Below are positions 1 to 5,543 of a DNA stretch of 7,252 nt, piece by piece; the stretch's first letter is position 1, and each line of letters begins with the position of its first letter. The translations under genes and the position numbers were made by a program. The DNA is from Dehalococcoidia bacterium (GTDB lineage: Bacteria > Chloroflexota > Dehalococcoidia > JAENJB01), in contig JAUYGE010000031.1 of assembly GCA_030690705.1 (NCBI GenBank), positions 1-7,252 on the forward strand, read 5' to 3'. Below the pieces are notes generated by a model that made no database searches, was not told where the DNA came from, and saw only the letters and a program-made list of their open reading frames with translations.

Positions 1-918
1 CTCGATGCGGCCATACACCTCGCCCACCGGCGGACGAAGCAGGTAGGGCACGCGAGCGCGATGCAGACCGCCGGGCAACTGGGCAATAGCTTGCTCCAGG
101 ATGCGCACGCTCTCCCTCATCTCCTGAATCCTCACCCGGTAACGGTCATACACGTCACCCGCCGTCCCCGTAGGTATGTCAAAGGCAAACCGGTCATAGA
201 CAGAGTATGGGTCGCCGCGGCGAATATCCCACTTGACGCCGCTGGCGCGAAGGACCGGACCACTAGCCGAACTGTTTATCGCCAGGTCCGCCGGCAAAAC
301 GCCAACACCTTTGCTGCGCGCCAGCAGGATTTCGTTCTCAGCCAGGAGCTGGTCATATTCATCAATGAAATGAGGCATCTCCTGCACGAATCGCTTCAGA
401 GCGGGGAGGAACTCCTCGGGTATGTCCTGGCTCACTCCGCCGATGCGCATGTAGTTGTAATTAAGGCGCTGCCCGCACACCATCTCAAAGAGATCAAGCA
501 ATTTCTCCCGCTCGCGGAACATATACATCAGAGGAGTAAAAAAGGCGCCCATATCGTTCAACATAAAGCCGACAGCCATCAGGTGGCTCGAGATACGCAT
601 CATCTCAGCCATGATAACGCGCAGGTATTCCGCCCTCTCCGGGACCTTTATGTCAGCCAGCTTCTCCACCGCCAGCACATAGGAGAAGTTATTGCTCATC
701 GATGCAAGATAGTCCAGGCACCGGTCGGTCAAAGGTATGATTTGCTGATAGGTCCTGGTCTCGCTTATCTTGTCCATGGAGCGATGCAAGTAGCCGAACA
801 CCGGCTCCAGGTCAACGACCACCTCTCCATCGAGGGTCAACCTCATACGGAACACCCCGTGAGTGCTGGGGTGCTGCGGCCCCATATTCAGGATGAAGGG
901 CTCAGTCCTTAAGACCAT
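1..918 (-). CDS. nuoD: NADH-quinone oxidoreductase subunit D (NuoD, 49 kDa subunit), 3' end cut by window edge
   Basis: This is the quinone-site subunit of the peripheral arm of complex I. The minus-strand frame is open from ATG at 918 to the left edge, giving 306 codons with no stop. The family is usually about 370-400 residues, so the C-terminus is missing. The N-terminus carries the signature GPQHPSTHG at residues 13-21. His20 and Tyr70 (in DRCLDY) align with the two quinone-contacting residues known from bovine and Thermus enzymes. Further family blocks are GYLHR (42-46), a YNYMRIGG segment near the middle, and SGPVLRASGV followed by YDRY and EMRES. It is a true complex I subunit and not a NiFe hydrogenase large subunit, because the hydrogenase Cys motifs are absent from the visible part. 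It starts one base after the nuoC stop, and a GGAGGG lies 12 bases upstream of the ATG inside nuoC. The two genes are therefore almost certainly translated together. Confidence 0.97.
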   Translation of the reverse strand, partial: MVLRTEPFILNMGPQHPSTHGVFRMRLTLDGEVVVDLEPVFGYLHRSMDKISETRTYQQIIPLTDRCLDYLASMSNNFSYVLAVEKLADIKVPERAEYLRVIMAEMMRISSHLMAVGFMLNDMGAFFTPLMYMFREREKLLDLFEMVCGQRLNYNYMRIGGVSQDIPEEFLPALKRFVQEMPHFIDEYDQLLAENEILLARSKGVGVLPADLAINSSASGPVLRASGVKWDIRRGDPYSVYDRFAFDIPTGTAGDVYDRYRVRIQEMRESVRILEQAIAQLPGGLHRARVPYLLRPPVGEVYGRIE

Positions 919-919
919 T

Positions 920-1360
920 CTAGAGGTAGTCCCTCCGCAACGGATGACCGTCGTAGCCGTCCCAGAGGAGGATGCGCTTCAGATTCGGGTGTCCGGAGAA
1001 AGTGACCCCGAGCAGGTCGTAGACCTCTCTCTCCTGATAATCCGCACCCCTCCAAAGAGAGAACACAGAAGGCACAGCCGGATTATCGCGGCCGAAGCAC
1101 TTCGTCTTCAACACCAGGCTGTGATTGTGCTTCACAGAGCTCAGGTGGTACACCACCTCGAAGTAGTCAAATCTATCTACGGCGGTGAGGTTGTTGAGGT
1201 AATCAAACTCCAGGCCGGGCAGCGTCTTCAGCAGCTGCGCCACAGAAAAAAGAGACTCCCTATCAACCCAAAGGATGTTCTTGTCAGCTTCACACGAAAT
1301 GCCGGGGAGATGGCCAGCGAGTTGCTGCGCAACCTGTCGGGCTTCCAGAGCCGTCGTCAC
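920..1360 (-). CDS. nuoC: NADH-quinone oxidoreductase subunit C (NuoC, 30 kDa subunit)
   Basis: This peripheral-arm structural subunit of complex I binds no cofactor and packs against NuoD and NuoB. The chosen start is GTG at 1360, whose GTGA overlaps the nuoB TGA stop by four bases, a classic coupling arrangement. It gives 146 residues, at the short end of the family. The frame stays open further upstream to 1564, but that extension lies inside nuoB and reads as Arg-rich nonsense, so I reject it. The family signature is clear: LTAVD at 58-62, then ERE-x2-D-x2-G at 110-118, HPNLKRIL at 124-131, and the typical ending PLRRDY at 140-145. It is a separate gene and not the fused NuoCD found in E. 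coli. The Shine-Dalgarno is poor, which fits translation by ribosomes finishing nuoB. Confidence 0.95.
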   Translation of the reverse strand: MTTALEARQVAQQLAGHLPGISCEADKNILWVDRESLFSVAQLLKTLPGLEFDYLNNLTAVDRFDYFEVVYHLSSVKHNHSLVLKTKCFGRDNPAVPSVFSLWRGADYQEREVYDLLGVTFSGHPNLKRILLWDGYDGHPLRRDYL

Positions 1361-1965
1361 TTTTCCGACGGCCTCGCCGCTATACTGCCCCGCCCTATTT
1401 TCTTGTGCAGCAGTGAGATACCATAGAGAAGCGCCTCGGGCCGAGGAGGACAGCCGGGAACGTAGACGTCGACCGGTATGAGGCGATTGACGCCGGGCAC
1501 CACACTGTAAGCGTCGGCAAAGGTGCCTCCGCTGATAGCACAGACCCCCATGGCTAAGACCCACTTCGGCTCCGCCATCTGCTCATAGAGGCGGACCACC
1601 TGGGGCGCCATCTTCCAGGTCACAGTCCCGGCGACGATCATCAGGTCTGCCTGACGGGGGGAAGCGCGGAAAAGCTCCATGCCGAATCTCGAGATGTCAA
1701 AACGTGACGCCGCCGTGCCTATCATCTCGAAAGCGCAACAGGCCAGACCAAAGCCTATGGGCCAGGTGGAGTAGCGCCGTCCCCAGTTCAACACCGCATC
1801 AACGGTGGTGGTGATGATGTTTCCCTCGACCTCCTCAGCCAACCAGGCATCGGGGTCCGAGATCGGTTTAAGGCTCCTTGCCTTCAACTCATTGACGCCC
1901 TCACCCTCCACCCTGTCCAGCTCGCGCATGGGGTCAACTCCCCCGGCCAGGTTTTCTACTGCCAT
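1357..1965 (-). CDS. nuoB: NADH-quinone oxidoreductase subunit B (NuoB, PSST; carries cluster N2)
   Basis: NuoB holds the terminal [4Fe-4S] cluster N2 that passes electrons to quinone. With ATG at 1965 the product is 202 residues. All four expected cluster ligands are visible: the tandem Cys76-Cys77 in GLACCAFEM, Cys142 in MGVCAISGG, and Cys172 in VPGCPPRP. The motif TVTWKMAPQ (114-122), between the cluster ligands, is also typical. The start overlaps the nuoA stop by 10 bases and has GAGGG seven bases upstream. A second candidate start, ATG at 1929, is preceded by GGGGGAG at a spacing of eight and would give 190 residues. Conserved sequence begins only near residue 49 ([13 protein letters not shown]), so homology cannot easily choose between them. 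Either way the protein has an acidic N-terminal extension of about 35-48 residues. The frame is also open upstream to 2076, but that part lies within nuoA and is not believed. Confidence 0.96.
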   Translation of the reverse strand: MAVENLAGGVDPMRELDRVEGEGVNELKARSLKPISDPDAWLAEEVEGNIITTTVDAVLNWGRRYSTWPIGFGLACCAFEMIGTAASRFDISRFGMELFRASPRQADLMIVAGTVTWKMAPQVVRLYEQMAEPKWVLAMGVCAISGGTFADAYSVVPGVNRLIPVDVYVPGCPPRPEALLYGISLLHKKIGRGSIAARPSEK

Positions 1966-2327
1966 TCCAGAGCCCTCTTTTTCCAGGCATAAAGGTATCC
2001 CACCAGAAGAATGGCCACGAAGATAGACACCGCTACGAAAGCGGACAGCCCCAACTTGCGGATCCCCACAGCCCACGGGTAGAGGAAGATAACCAGAACG
2101 TCAAAGAGGACAAAGAGCAGGGCGTAGAAGTAGTAGCGGAAGTTGAACTGCACCCAGCTACGTCCGATGGTGCGCAGCCCGCATTCATAGGTATCGTTCT
2201 TCACGGGATTCGGCTTTCGACGCACCCACCCGATCCGTGTCAGGATGAAGGTAACCAGAGGCATAGTAGCAGCGAATACGAAAGAAAAGATGAGGAAGAG
2301 ACCAATAGCGCCGAAATCTGCTAGCAC
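1956..2327 (-). CDS. nuoA: NADH-quinone oxidoreductase subunit A (NuoA, ND3-like membrane subunit)
   Basis: NuoA is a small three-helix membrane subunit at the junction of the membrane and peripheral arms, near the quinone channel. The product is 123 residues from GTG at 2327, with AAGAG six bases upstream. No ATG sits nearby and no other start gives the first helix. Membrane helices fall at about 7-30, 65-87 and 94-115. The loop signature DTYECG (45-50) includes the conserved Cys49, equivalent to the loop Cys of ND3. The second helix reads [12 protein letters not shown], with Asp76 kept. The family almost always has Glu two residues after this Asp (Glu81 in E. coli, in FDVEAL), but here the codon is CTG, Leu78. 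The gene leads the operon and follows a well-formed promoter after an untranslated leader of about 35 bases. Confidence 0.95.
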   Translation of the reverse strand: MLADFGAIGLFLIFSFVFAATMPLVTFILTRIGWVRRKPNPVKNDTYECGLRTIGRSWVQFNFRYYFYALLFVLFDVLVIFLYPWAVGIRKLGLSAFVAVSIFVAILLVGYLYAWKKRALEWQ

Positions 2328-2368
2328 AATAAACTCTTGTGTTCGGGCTGTTAAAAATGAATCGGGTT

Positions 2369-2397
2369 AATTTATCACAGCGCCGTTGCTGTGTCAA
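2369..2397 (-). promoter_or_regulatory. Promoter of the nuo operon
   Basis: On the minus strand a perfect -35 TTGACA (2397-2392) is followed by a 17-base spacer and TAAATT (2374-2369), which matches the -10 consensus at four of six positions. TG sits one base before the -10 (TGATAAATT), an extended -10 element. Transcription would begin near 2362, about 35 bases before the nuoA GTG. The -35 contains the TGA stop of the upstream Nudix gene, so the two units abut with no spare DNA. A dyad occupies most of the spacer. This is prediction from sequence only. Confidence 0.72.
2376..2393. repeat. Short inverted repeat inside the nuo promoter spacer (candidate operator)
   Basis: The minus strand reads CACAGC, six bases, then GCTGTG, a perfect 6-bp dyad lying between the -35 and -10 of the nuo promoter. 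Its position would suit a repressor site. As RNA from the upstream unit it could also form a small hairpin just after the Nudix stop, but no U-run follows, so an intrinsic terminator is unlikely. The half-site does not match any regulator motif I can name with confidence. Confidence 0.4.
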
Positions 2398-2942
2398 GGT
2401 TCGCGGGCTTGACCAGGACGAACGTGTTTCCAGTAGTAGGTCAGCAACCCGGCGATGCTCTTGGCATCGCAGATATCTCCTGTAGCTATGAGCCGAATGG
2501 CCTCCTCCGGAGAGACGCGCACCACCTCTATTTCATCGGTATCCTCAGCAATCAGACGGCTTGGCTTCAGGTCAGTGGCCAGAAAGAGATGAAGGTATTC
2601 CGTGCAATAGCCCGGGGCGGCGTAGAACCCTCCAAGCCTTTCCACCCTTCCCGGGAAGTACCCCGTTTCTTCTTGCAACTCACGCCGCACGCAATCTGCT
2701 GGCTGCTCGCCGGAGTCGATGCCTCCCGCTGGAATCTCCAGCAAGGCCCTCTCCGCCGCATGACGAAACTGACGCACCAGAAGGACATCTCCGCCCTCAT
2801 CGACAGCGATGATGGCAACGCAATCGCCGTGCTCCACAATTTCCCGCGTCGACCTTCGCCCGCCAGACACCTCCACGGTATCCACGCGCAGACTAACGGC
2901 GCGGCCCTTGAACAACGTCTCTGTTGATATCGTTCTTTCCAT
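2394..2942 (-). CDS. Nudix hydrolase, ADP-ribose pyrophosphatase type
   Basis: The product is 182 residues from ATG at 2942 and belongs to the cytosolic Nudix family that cleaves ADP-ribose and similar NDP-sugars to AMP and a sugar phosphate. The Nudix box is complete at residues 73-95 and fits G-x5-E-x7-REL-x-EE-x-G exactly, giving the metal-binding Glu residues (REL-x-EE at 87-92). The N-terminal strand with FKGR and VSLRVDTVE, and the VRQFRHAAER segment before LLEIPAGG, are typical of the ADP-ribose branch (NudF/YqkG-like). The substrate is inferred from this resemblance only. A TTG five codons upstream (2957) keeps the frame open, but the family usually begins near MERT, so I prefer the ATG. 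It is the last gene of the nadK unit, 26 bases after the acetyltransferase stop. Its own stop codon lies in the -35 of the nuo promoter. Confidence 0.9.
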   Translation of the reverse strand: MERTISTETLFKGRAVSLRVDTVEVSGGRRSTREIVEHGDCVAIIAVDEGGDVLLVRQFRHAAERALLEIPAGGIDSGEQPADCVRRELQEETGYFPGRVERLGGFYAAPGYCTEYLHLFLATDLKPSRLIAEDTDEIEVVRVSPEEAIRLIATGDICDAKSIAGLLTYYWKHVRPGQAREP

Positions 2943-2968
2943 AGCCGAAATGCTCAACCCTGGAACGC

Positions 2969-3451
2969 TTACGGTGTGGACTTGCCCGCCTCGCTGCTCG
3001 GGAAGCGGTAGATGACCGCCACTTCATCACAGTCCGGGAACTTCGGGCACCGGTAGCATTCGTTCCACACCTTCCGCGGCAGGTCCATCTTCTCCGCTCT
3101 CTGGAAGCCAGACTTGACGAAGAACTCCGGCTTATAGGTCAGGCAAAACACAGAGGCGATGCCTATCACCCCGGCCTCGTCCAGGCAGGACCTCACCAGC
3201 GCCCGCCCTACACCCTGACCCTGCCTTTCCTCACTCACCGCCAGCGACTTTATCTCGGCCAGGTCTGCCCAGTTCACATGCAGCGCCACACAGCCGACTA
3301 TCTGGTTGTTCTCCTTCACCACAAAGTAGTCCCGGATAGCCTCGTATATCTCGCTGAGGGCGCGGGGCAGCATCTCGCCCCTTTCAGCAAAACAGTTAAT
3401 CAGGCGGTGCATCTGGGGCACATCGCCGATCTTAGCCTTTTCTACTTTCAA
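2969..3451 (-). CDS. GNAT acetyltransferase, probable short-form N-acetylglutamate synthase (ArgA-like)
   Basis: This 160-residue protein is a single GNAT domain. The acetyl-CoA pyrophosphate loop is RQGQGVGR at residues 76-83, preceded by the strand EIKSLAVSEE and followed by the usual YKPEFFVKSGF segment (106-116). The N-terminal blocks RLINCFAERGEMLPR and EIYEAIRDYFV, together with the C-terminal KVWNECYRCPKFPDCDE, match the stand-alone ArgA-like synthases of bacteria without the long ArgA. These make N-acetylglutamate, the first step of arginine synthesis. Cys132, Cys135 and Cys141 form C-x2-C-x5-C and might bind metal. The start is TTG at 3451, with AGGA and a GGGGGA run just upstream. 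No ATG fits, because the first Met codon is residue 14. The gene overlaps the end of nadK by 20 bases, so the two are coupled. The glutamate substrate is inferred from family resemblance and not proven. Confidence 0.82.
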   Translation of the reverse strand: MKVEKAKIGDVPQMHRLINCFAERGEMLPRALSEIYEAIRDYFVVKENNQIVGCVALHVNWADLAEIKSLAVSEERQGQGVGRALVRSCLDEAGVIGIASVFCLTYKPEFFVKSGFQRAEKMDLPRKVWNECYRCPKFPDCDEVAVIYRFPSSEAGKSTP

Positions 3452-4295
3452 CTTTCCTGTTCCCCCGGAGTTTACTCTCCAACTGACTGTAGAACGCAGA
3501 GGGCGGCGCCAAGCGCAGGAAGCGCGTCACACTGGCGCTCCGCCTTATGACCACTCTGTCGTCATTTTGCAGCGTGCGGTCAATCTGCCCATCAAGACTG
3601 AGCAGGGCCGGACGGGTACTGCTCACCCTGAACTCGACCTGGCTATCCGGCGCCAGAACCAGCCCGTTGGACAGGCTCAGATGTGGCGCCACCGGTTGCA
3701 TGACCAGGTCTCGCGACTGGGGATGCAGAATCGGCCCTCCCGCAGCCAGCGAGTAGCCCGTGCTGCCCGTAGCCGTGGCCAGGACGATGGCATCAACCTT
3801 CAAAGTCGTGAAAGGCTGACCGTCGATAACGACCTCAATATAGACCACTCTGGCTTGAGCGCCGCGCCCAACCACCACATCGTTCAGGGCCGTGAAGACC
3901 TGCCGGTGCCTGTTCCCTTCTTCTCCAGAAGGCCAGAGCTCTGCCTCCACCATGGCCCGCTCGTCCAGCCAGCCCTCCCCCCTCGCCAGGGAAGGCAGCT
4001 TCTGCTCCACTTCGGTAATATCCAACTCCGTCATGAACCCCAACCGGCCCATGTTGACTCCGACTATAGGTATGGAATGCGGCAATACAATGTGCGCTGC
4101 TCGCAGAATAGTCCCATCGCCGCCAAGGGATACTATCAGATCAGTGCCCTCGGCCAGATTCCTGGCCTTTTCCTCATCCCAAGCCGAGCTAACCCACGTG
4201 GATGCCCCGCTGCCACGCAAGAGCTGCTCTATTACAGCAGCCTCGGATGGAGCTGTAATTACTTTGGGGTGATATAGAACACCGATGCGCTTCAT
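3432..4295 (-). CDS. nadK: NAD kinase
   Basis: The enzyme phosphorylates NAD+ to NADP+ in the cytosol, the only known route to NADP. The product is 287 residues, normal for the bacterial family, from ATG at 4295 with AGGG eight bases upstream. Family motifs appear in order: the catalytic GGDGT at 58-62, NMGRLGF at 81-87, TALND at 135-139, TGSTGYSLAAGGPI at 176-189 and LDGQ at 234-237. One small oddity is ATATGST where most members have ATPTGST, a Pro to Ala change at residue 175 in the substrate loop. This is probably tolerated. It is the first gene of a three-gene minus-strand unit and overlaps the acetyltransferase start by 20 bases. Its promoter lies back to back with that of the dienelactone hydrolase family gene. 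Confidence 0.96.
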   Translation of the reverse strand: MKRIGVLYHPKVITAPSEAAVIEQLLRGSGASTWVSSAWDEEKARNLAEGTDLIVSLGGDGTILRAAHIVLPHSIPIVGVNMGRLGFMTELDITEVEQKLPSLARGEGWLDERAMVEAELWPSGEEGNRHRQVFTALNDVVVGRGAQARVVYIEVVIDGQPFTTLKVDAIVLATATGSTGYSLAAGGPILHPQSRDLVMQPVAPHLSLSNGLVLAPDSQVEFRVSSTRPALLSLDGQIDRTLQNDDRVVIRRSASVTRFLRLAPPSAFYSQLESKLRGNRKVESRKG

Positions 4296-4355
4296 GGAAA
4301 TCGCCCTGGTTGTCTGCTCGGGGACTCAGTTCGGAACAGTGTCCGGCAGAAGGGA

Positions 4356-4385
4356 AGTGTAGCACCAGCCAATCGGGGGTGTCAA
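4356..4385 (-). promoter_or_regulatory. Promoter of the nadK-acetyltransferase-Nudix unit
   Basis: On the minus strand a perfect -35 TTGACA (4385-4380) is followed by 18 bases and TACACT (4361-4356), four of six to consensus, with TG one base upstream (TGCTACACT, extended -10). The expected transcript start is near 4349, leaving a leader of about 54 bases before the nadK ATG. The -35 sits in the same CCTTGACAC context as the nuo promoter. Confidence 0.68.
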
Positions 4386-4397
4386 GGAAAATATCCG

Positions 4398-4426
4398 TTG
4401 CTCTTTCTTTCCGGCCCCTCTATAAT
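4398..4426 (+). promoter_or_regulatory. Promoter of the dienelactone hydrolase family gene
   Basis: A perfect -10 TATAAT (4421-4426) follows TTGCTC (4398-4403, three of six to the -35 consensus) at the ideal 17-base spacing. Transcription would start near 4433, about 26 bases before the ATG. Its -35 is only 12 bases from the -35 of the divergent nadK promoter, so the two polymerases could interfere or share a regulator. Confidence 0.68.
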
Positions 4427-4458
4427 CTGTTGGACACAGTAGTCTTGGGGAGGGGAAA

Positions 4459-5184
4459 ATGACCGAAAGCTATTCCTACACCATCCAACTCCAAAGTGGG
4501 ACCAAGAGCCTGAATGCCTTTCTCGCCCGTCCGCTGGCGGAAGGCTCATACCCGGCCATCATAGTGGGACACGAGTGGGCCGGCCTGGTGGACCATCCCA
4601 AGACGGTGGCCATCCGCCTCGCCCGCGAGGGCTACGTTACTCTGGTGATTGACCTCTTTGGCGGCAAGAGGGGCCGCACCATGGACGAGTGCAAGGCTCT
4701 CTCCGAGTCCCTATCCGACTCTGAAGCCATGGCGGGGTACAGGTCCGGCTTGGAGTTTCTCAAGACCATAGATGCCCCTCCGCAGAAGCGCCTGGGGGCG
4801 CTGGGATTTTGTATGAGCGGTCGGCACATGTACCTCCTGGCCGGCCAGGCCACCGAACTAAGCGCCGTGGCCGTCTTCTACGGCAGACCACAGAATGCCC
4901 GGATTAGTGAAAAGCAGCCAGTCCACCCGATAGACGTGCTCCCCCAGATTCGTTGCCCCTTCCTGGGCATCTACGGTGAAGCTGACGTCTCCATCCCCAC
5001 GGAACAGGTCGCTGCCGTCAGGGAGGTCCTGCGGAAACATGGCAAGACCTTTGAAATCTACACCTATCCTGGCGCACAGCATGCCTTCGGCAACGACACC
5101 AACCCCGAGCGATATCATCCCCAGGCCTCGGCCGACGCATGGTCGAAAGCGATAGCCTTCTTCAACAAGTATCTCAAGAGCTAG
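4459..5184 (+). CDS. Dienelactone hydrolase family protein (alpha/beta hydrolase with Cys nucleophile)
   Basis: The product is 241 residues, a single alpha/beta-hydrolase domain of the dienelactone hydrolase family and close to the usual length. The catalytic triad can be read: Cys118 in the nucleophile elbow GFCMSG (116-121), Asp176 in GEADVSIP, and His208 in YPGAQHAFGN. Glu39 in GHEWAGL matches the conserved Glu that activates the Cys in characterised members. The true substrate is unknown. The classical role in chlorocatechol breakdown should not be assumed, since no other catabolic gene is nearby and many family members act on other esters or lactones. There is no signal peptide, so it is cytosolic. 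The start is certain: ATG preceded by GGGGAGGGG (4447-4455) with GGAGG at five bases. It has its own promoter divergent from nadK. Confidence 0.93.
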   Translation: MTESYSYTIQLQSGTKSLNAFLARPLAEGSYPAIIVGHEWAGLVDHPKTVAIRLAREGYVTLVIDLFGGKRGRTMDECKALSESLSDSEAMAGYRSGLEFLKTIDAPPQKRLGALGFCMSGRHMYLLAGQATELSAVAVFYGRPQNARISEKQPVHPIDVLPQIRCPFLGIYGEADVSIPTEQVAAVREVLRKHGKTFEIYTYPGAQHAFGNDTNPERYHPQASADAWSKAIAFFNKYLKS

Positions 5185-5222
5185 GTCGGAATAGAAATGA
5201 AAGGCCTGCTGACCTGCCCCGG

Positions 5223-5375
5223 GTGGGACACAAACAGGAAGAGAATATCCCGGAAGGAAGCTGCCTCCCTTTCTACCGTTGCCAGGCATGCGGGCAGCTC
5301 ATTGAGGCCAAGAGTTGCTGCGTCTTCTGCGATTTCGCCGACCGGCCCTGCCCGGTAGGCCACAGGTCAACATGA
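5223..5375 (+). CDS. Small Cys-rich zinc-ribbon-like protein (hypothetical, start uncertain)
   Basis: A short frame after the hydrolase gene ends in a segment that looks selected: RCQACGQLIEA followed by SCCVFC and DRPC. Counting from GTG at 5223 (50 residues), Cys20 and Cys23 form CxxC, and Cys33 and Cys36 form a second CxxC nine residues later. Further Cys residues lie at 14, 32 and 43. This is the pattern of a rubredoxin-like or zinc-ribbon knuckle pair. No function can be assigned. The start is unclear: the GTG has no Shine-Dalgarno, while ATG at 5139 (78 residues) would overlap the hydrolase gene by 46 bases. It would share the hydrolase promoter. It may be a real small gene, a fragment of one, or chance. 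Confidence 0.42.
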   Translation: MGHKQEENIPEGSCLPFYRCQACGQLIEAKSCCVFCDFADRPCPVGHRST

Positions 5376-5388
5376 ATTGTTTCGACAG

Positions 5389-5463
5389 GCCAGCGTAGCT
5401 CAGAGGTAGAGCAGCGGTTTCGTAAACCGCTGGTCGATGGTTCGAATCCATTCGCTGGCTCCA
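5389..5463 (+). tRNA. tRNA-Thr (anticodon CGT)
   Basis: The full cloverleaf can be drawn. The acceptor stem GCCAGCG (5389-5395) pairs with CGCTGGC (5453-5459). The D arm is GCTC/GAGC, and the anticodon stem is GCGGT/ACCGC around loop TTCGTAA. The T arm GATGG/CCATT carries loop TTCGAAT and one G-T pair. The anticodon CGT (5421-5423) reads the Thr codon ACG. G1-C72 and C2-G71, with G35 and U36, agree with known threonine identity elements. The discriminator base is T, and CCA is encoded (5461-5463). It lies 13 bases after the small Cys-rich frame. I see neither a separate promoter nor a T-rich terminator. Confidence 0.97.
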
Positions 5464-5543
5464 CTGACCCGGACTTCTGAACCCCCAAAGAATCCCTCAG
5501 AGCAAAGTCGCTTGCTGCCGGGGAACTCGCTGATATCCCCCGA

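Noticed and set aside
61..912. Long plus-strand open frame of 283 codons, with another at 863-1426
   Set aside because: Both lie antisense to nuoD and nuoC, whose conserved motifs are unmistakable. The plus-strand products show no domain.
1361..1564. Upstream extension of nuoC by 68 codons
   Set aside because: It overlaps nuoB in another frame and its Arg/Ser-rich sequence has no match to NuoC. The GTG at 1360 overlapping the nuoB stop fits better.
2376..2393. Reading the promoter dyad as an intrinsic terminator for the nadK unit
   Set aside because: The six-pair stem is followed by AUAAAUUAACC and lacks a U-tract, so termination would be weak at best.
3567..4277. Plus-strand open frame of 236 codons opposite nadK
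   Set aside because: It is antisense to a complete NAD kinase and has no recognisable motif. Codon bias of a GC-rich gene explains the long open frame.
4459..5184. Assigning the hydrolase to chlorocatechol degradation (clcD)
   Set aside because: The triad shows the family only. No catechol pathway genes are nearby and the family is functionally broad.
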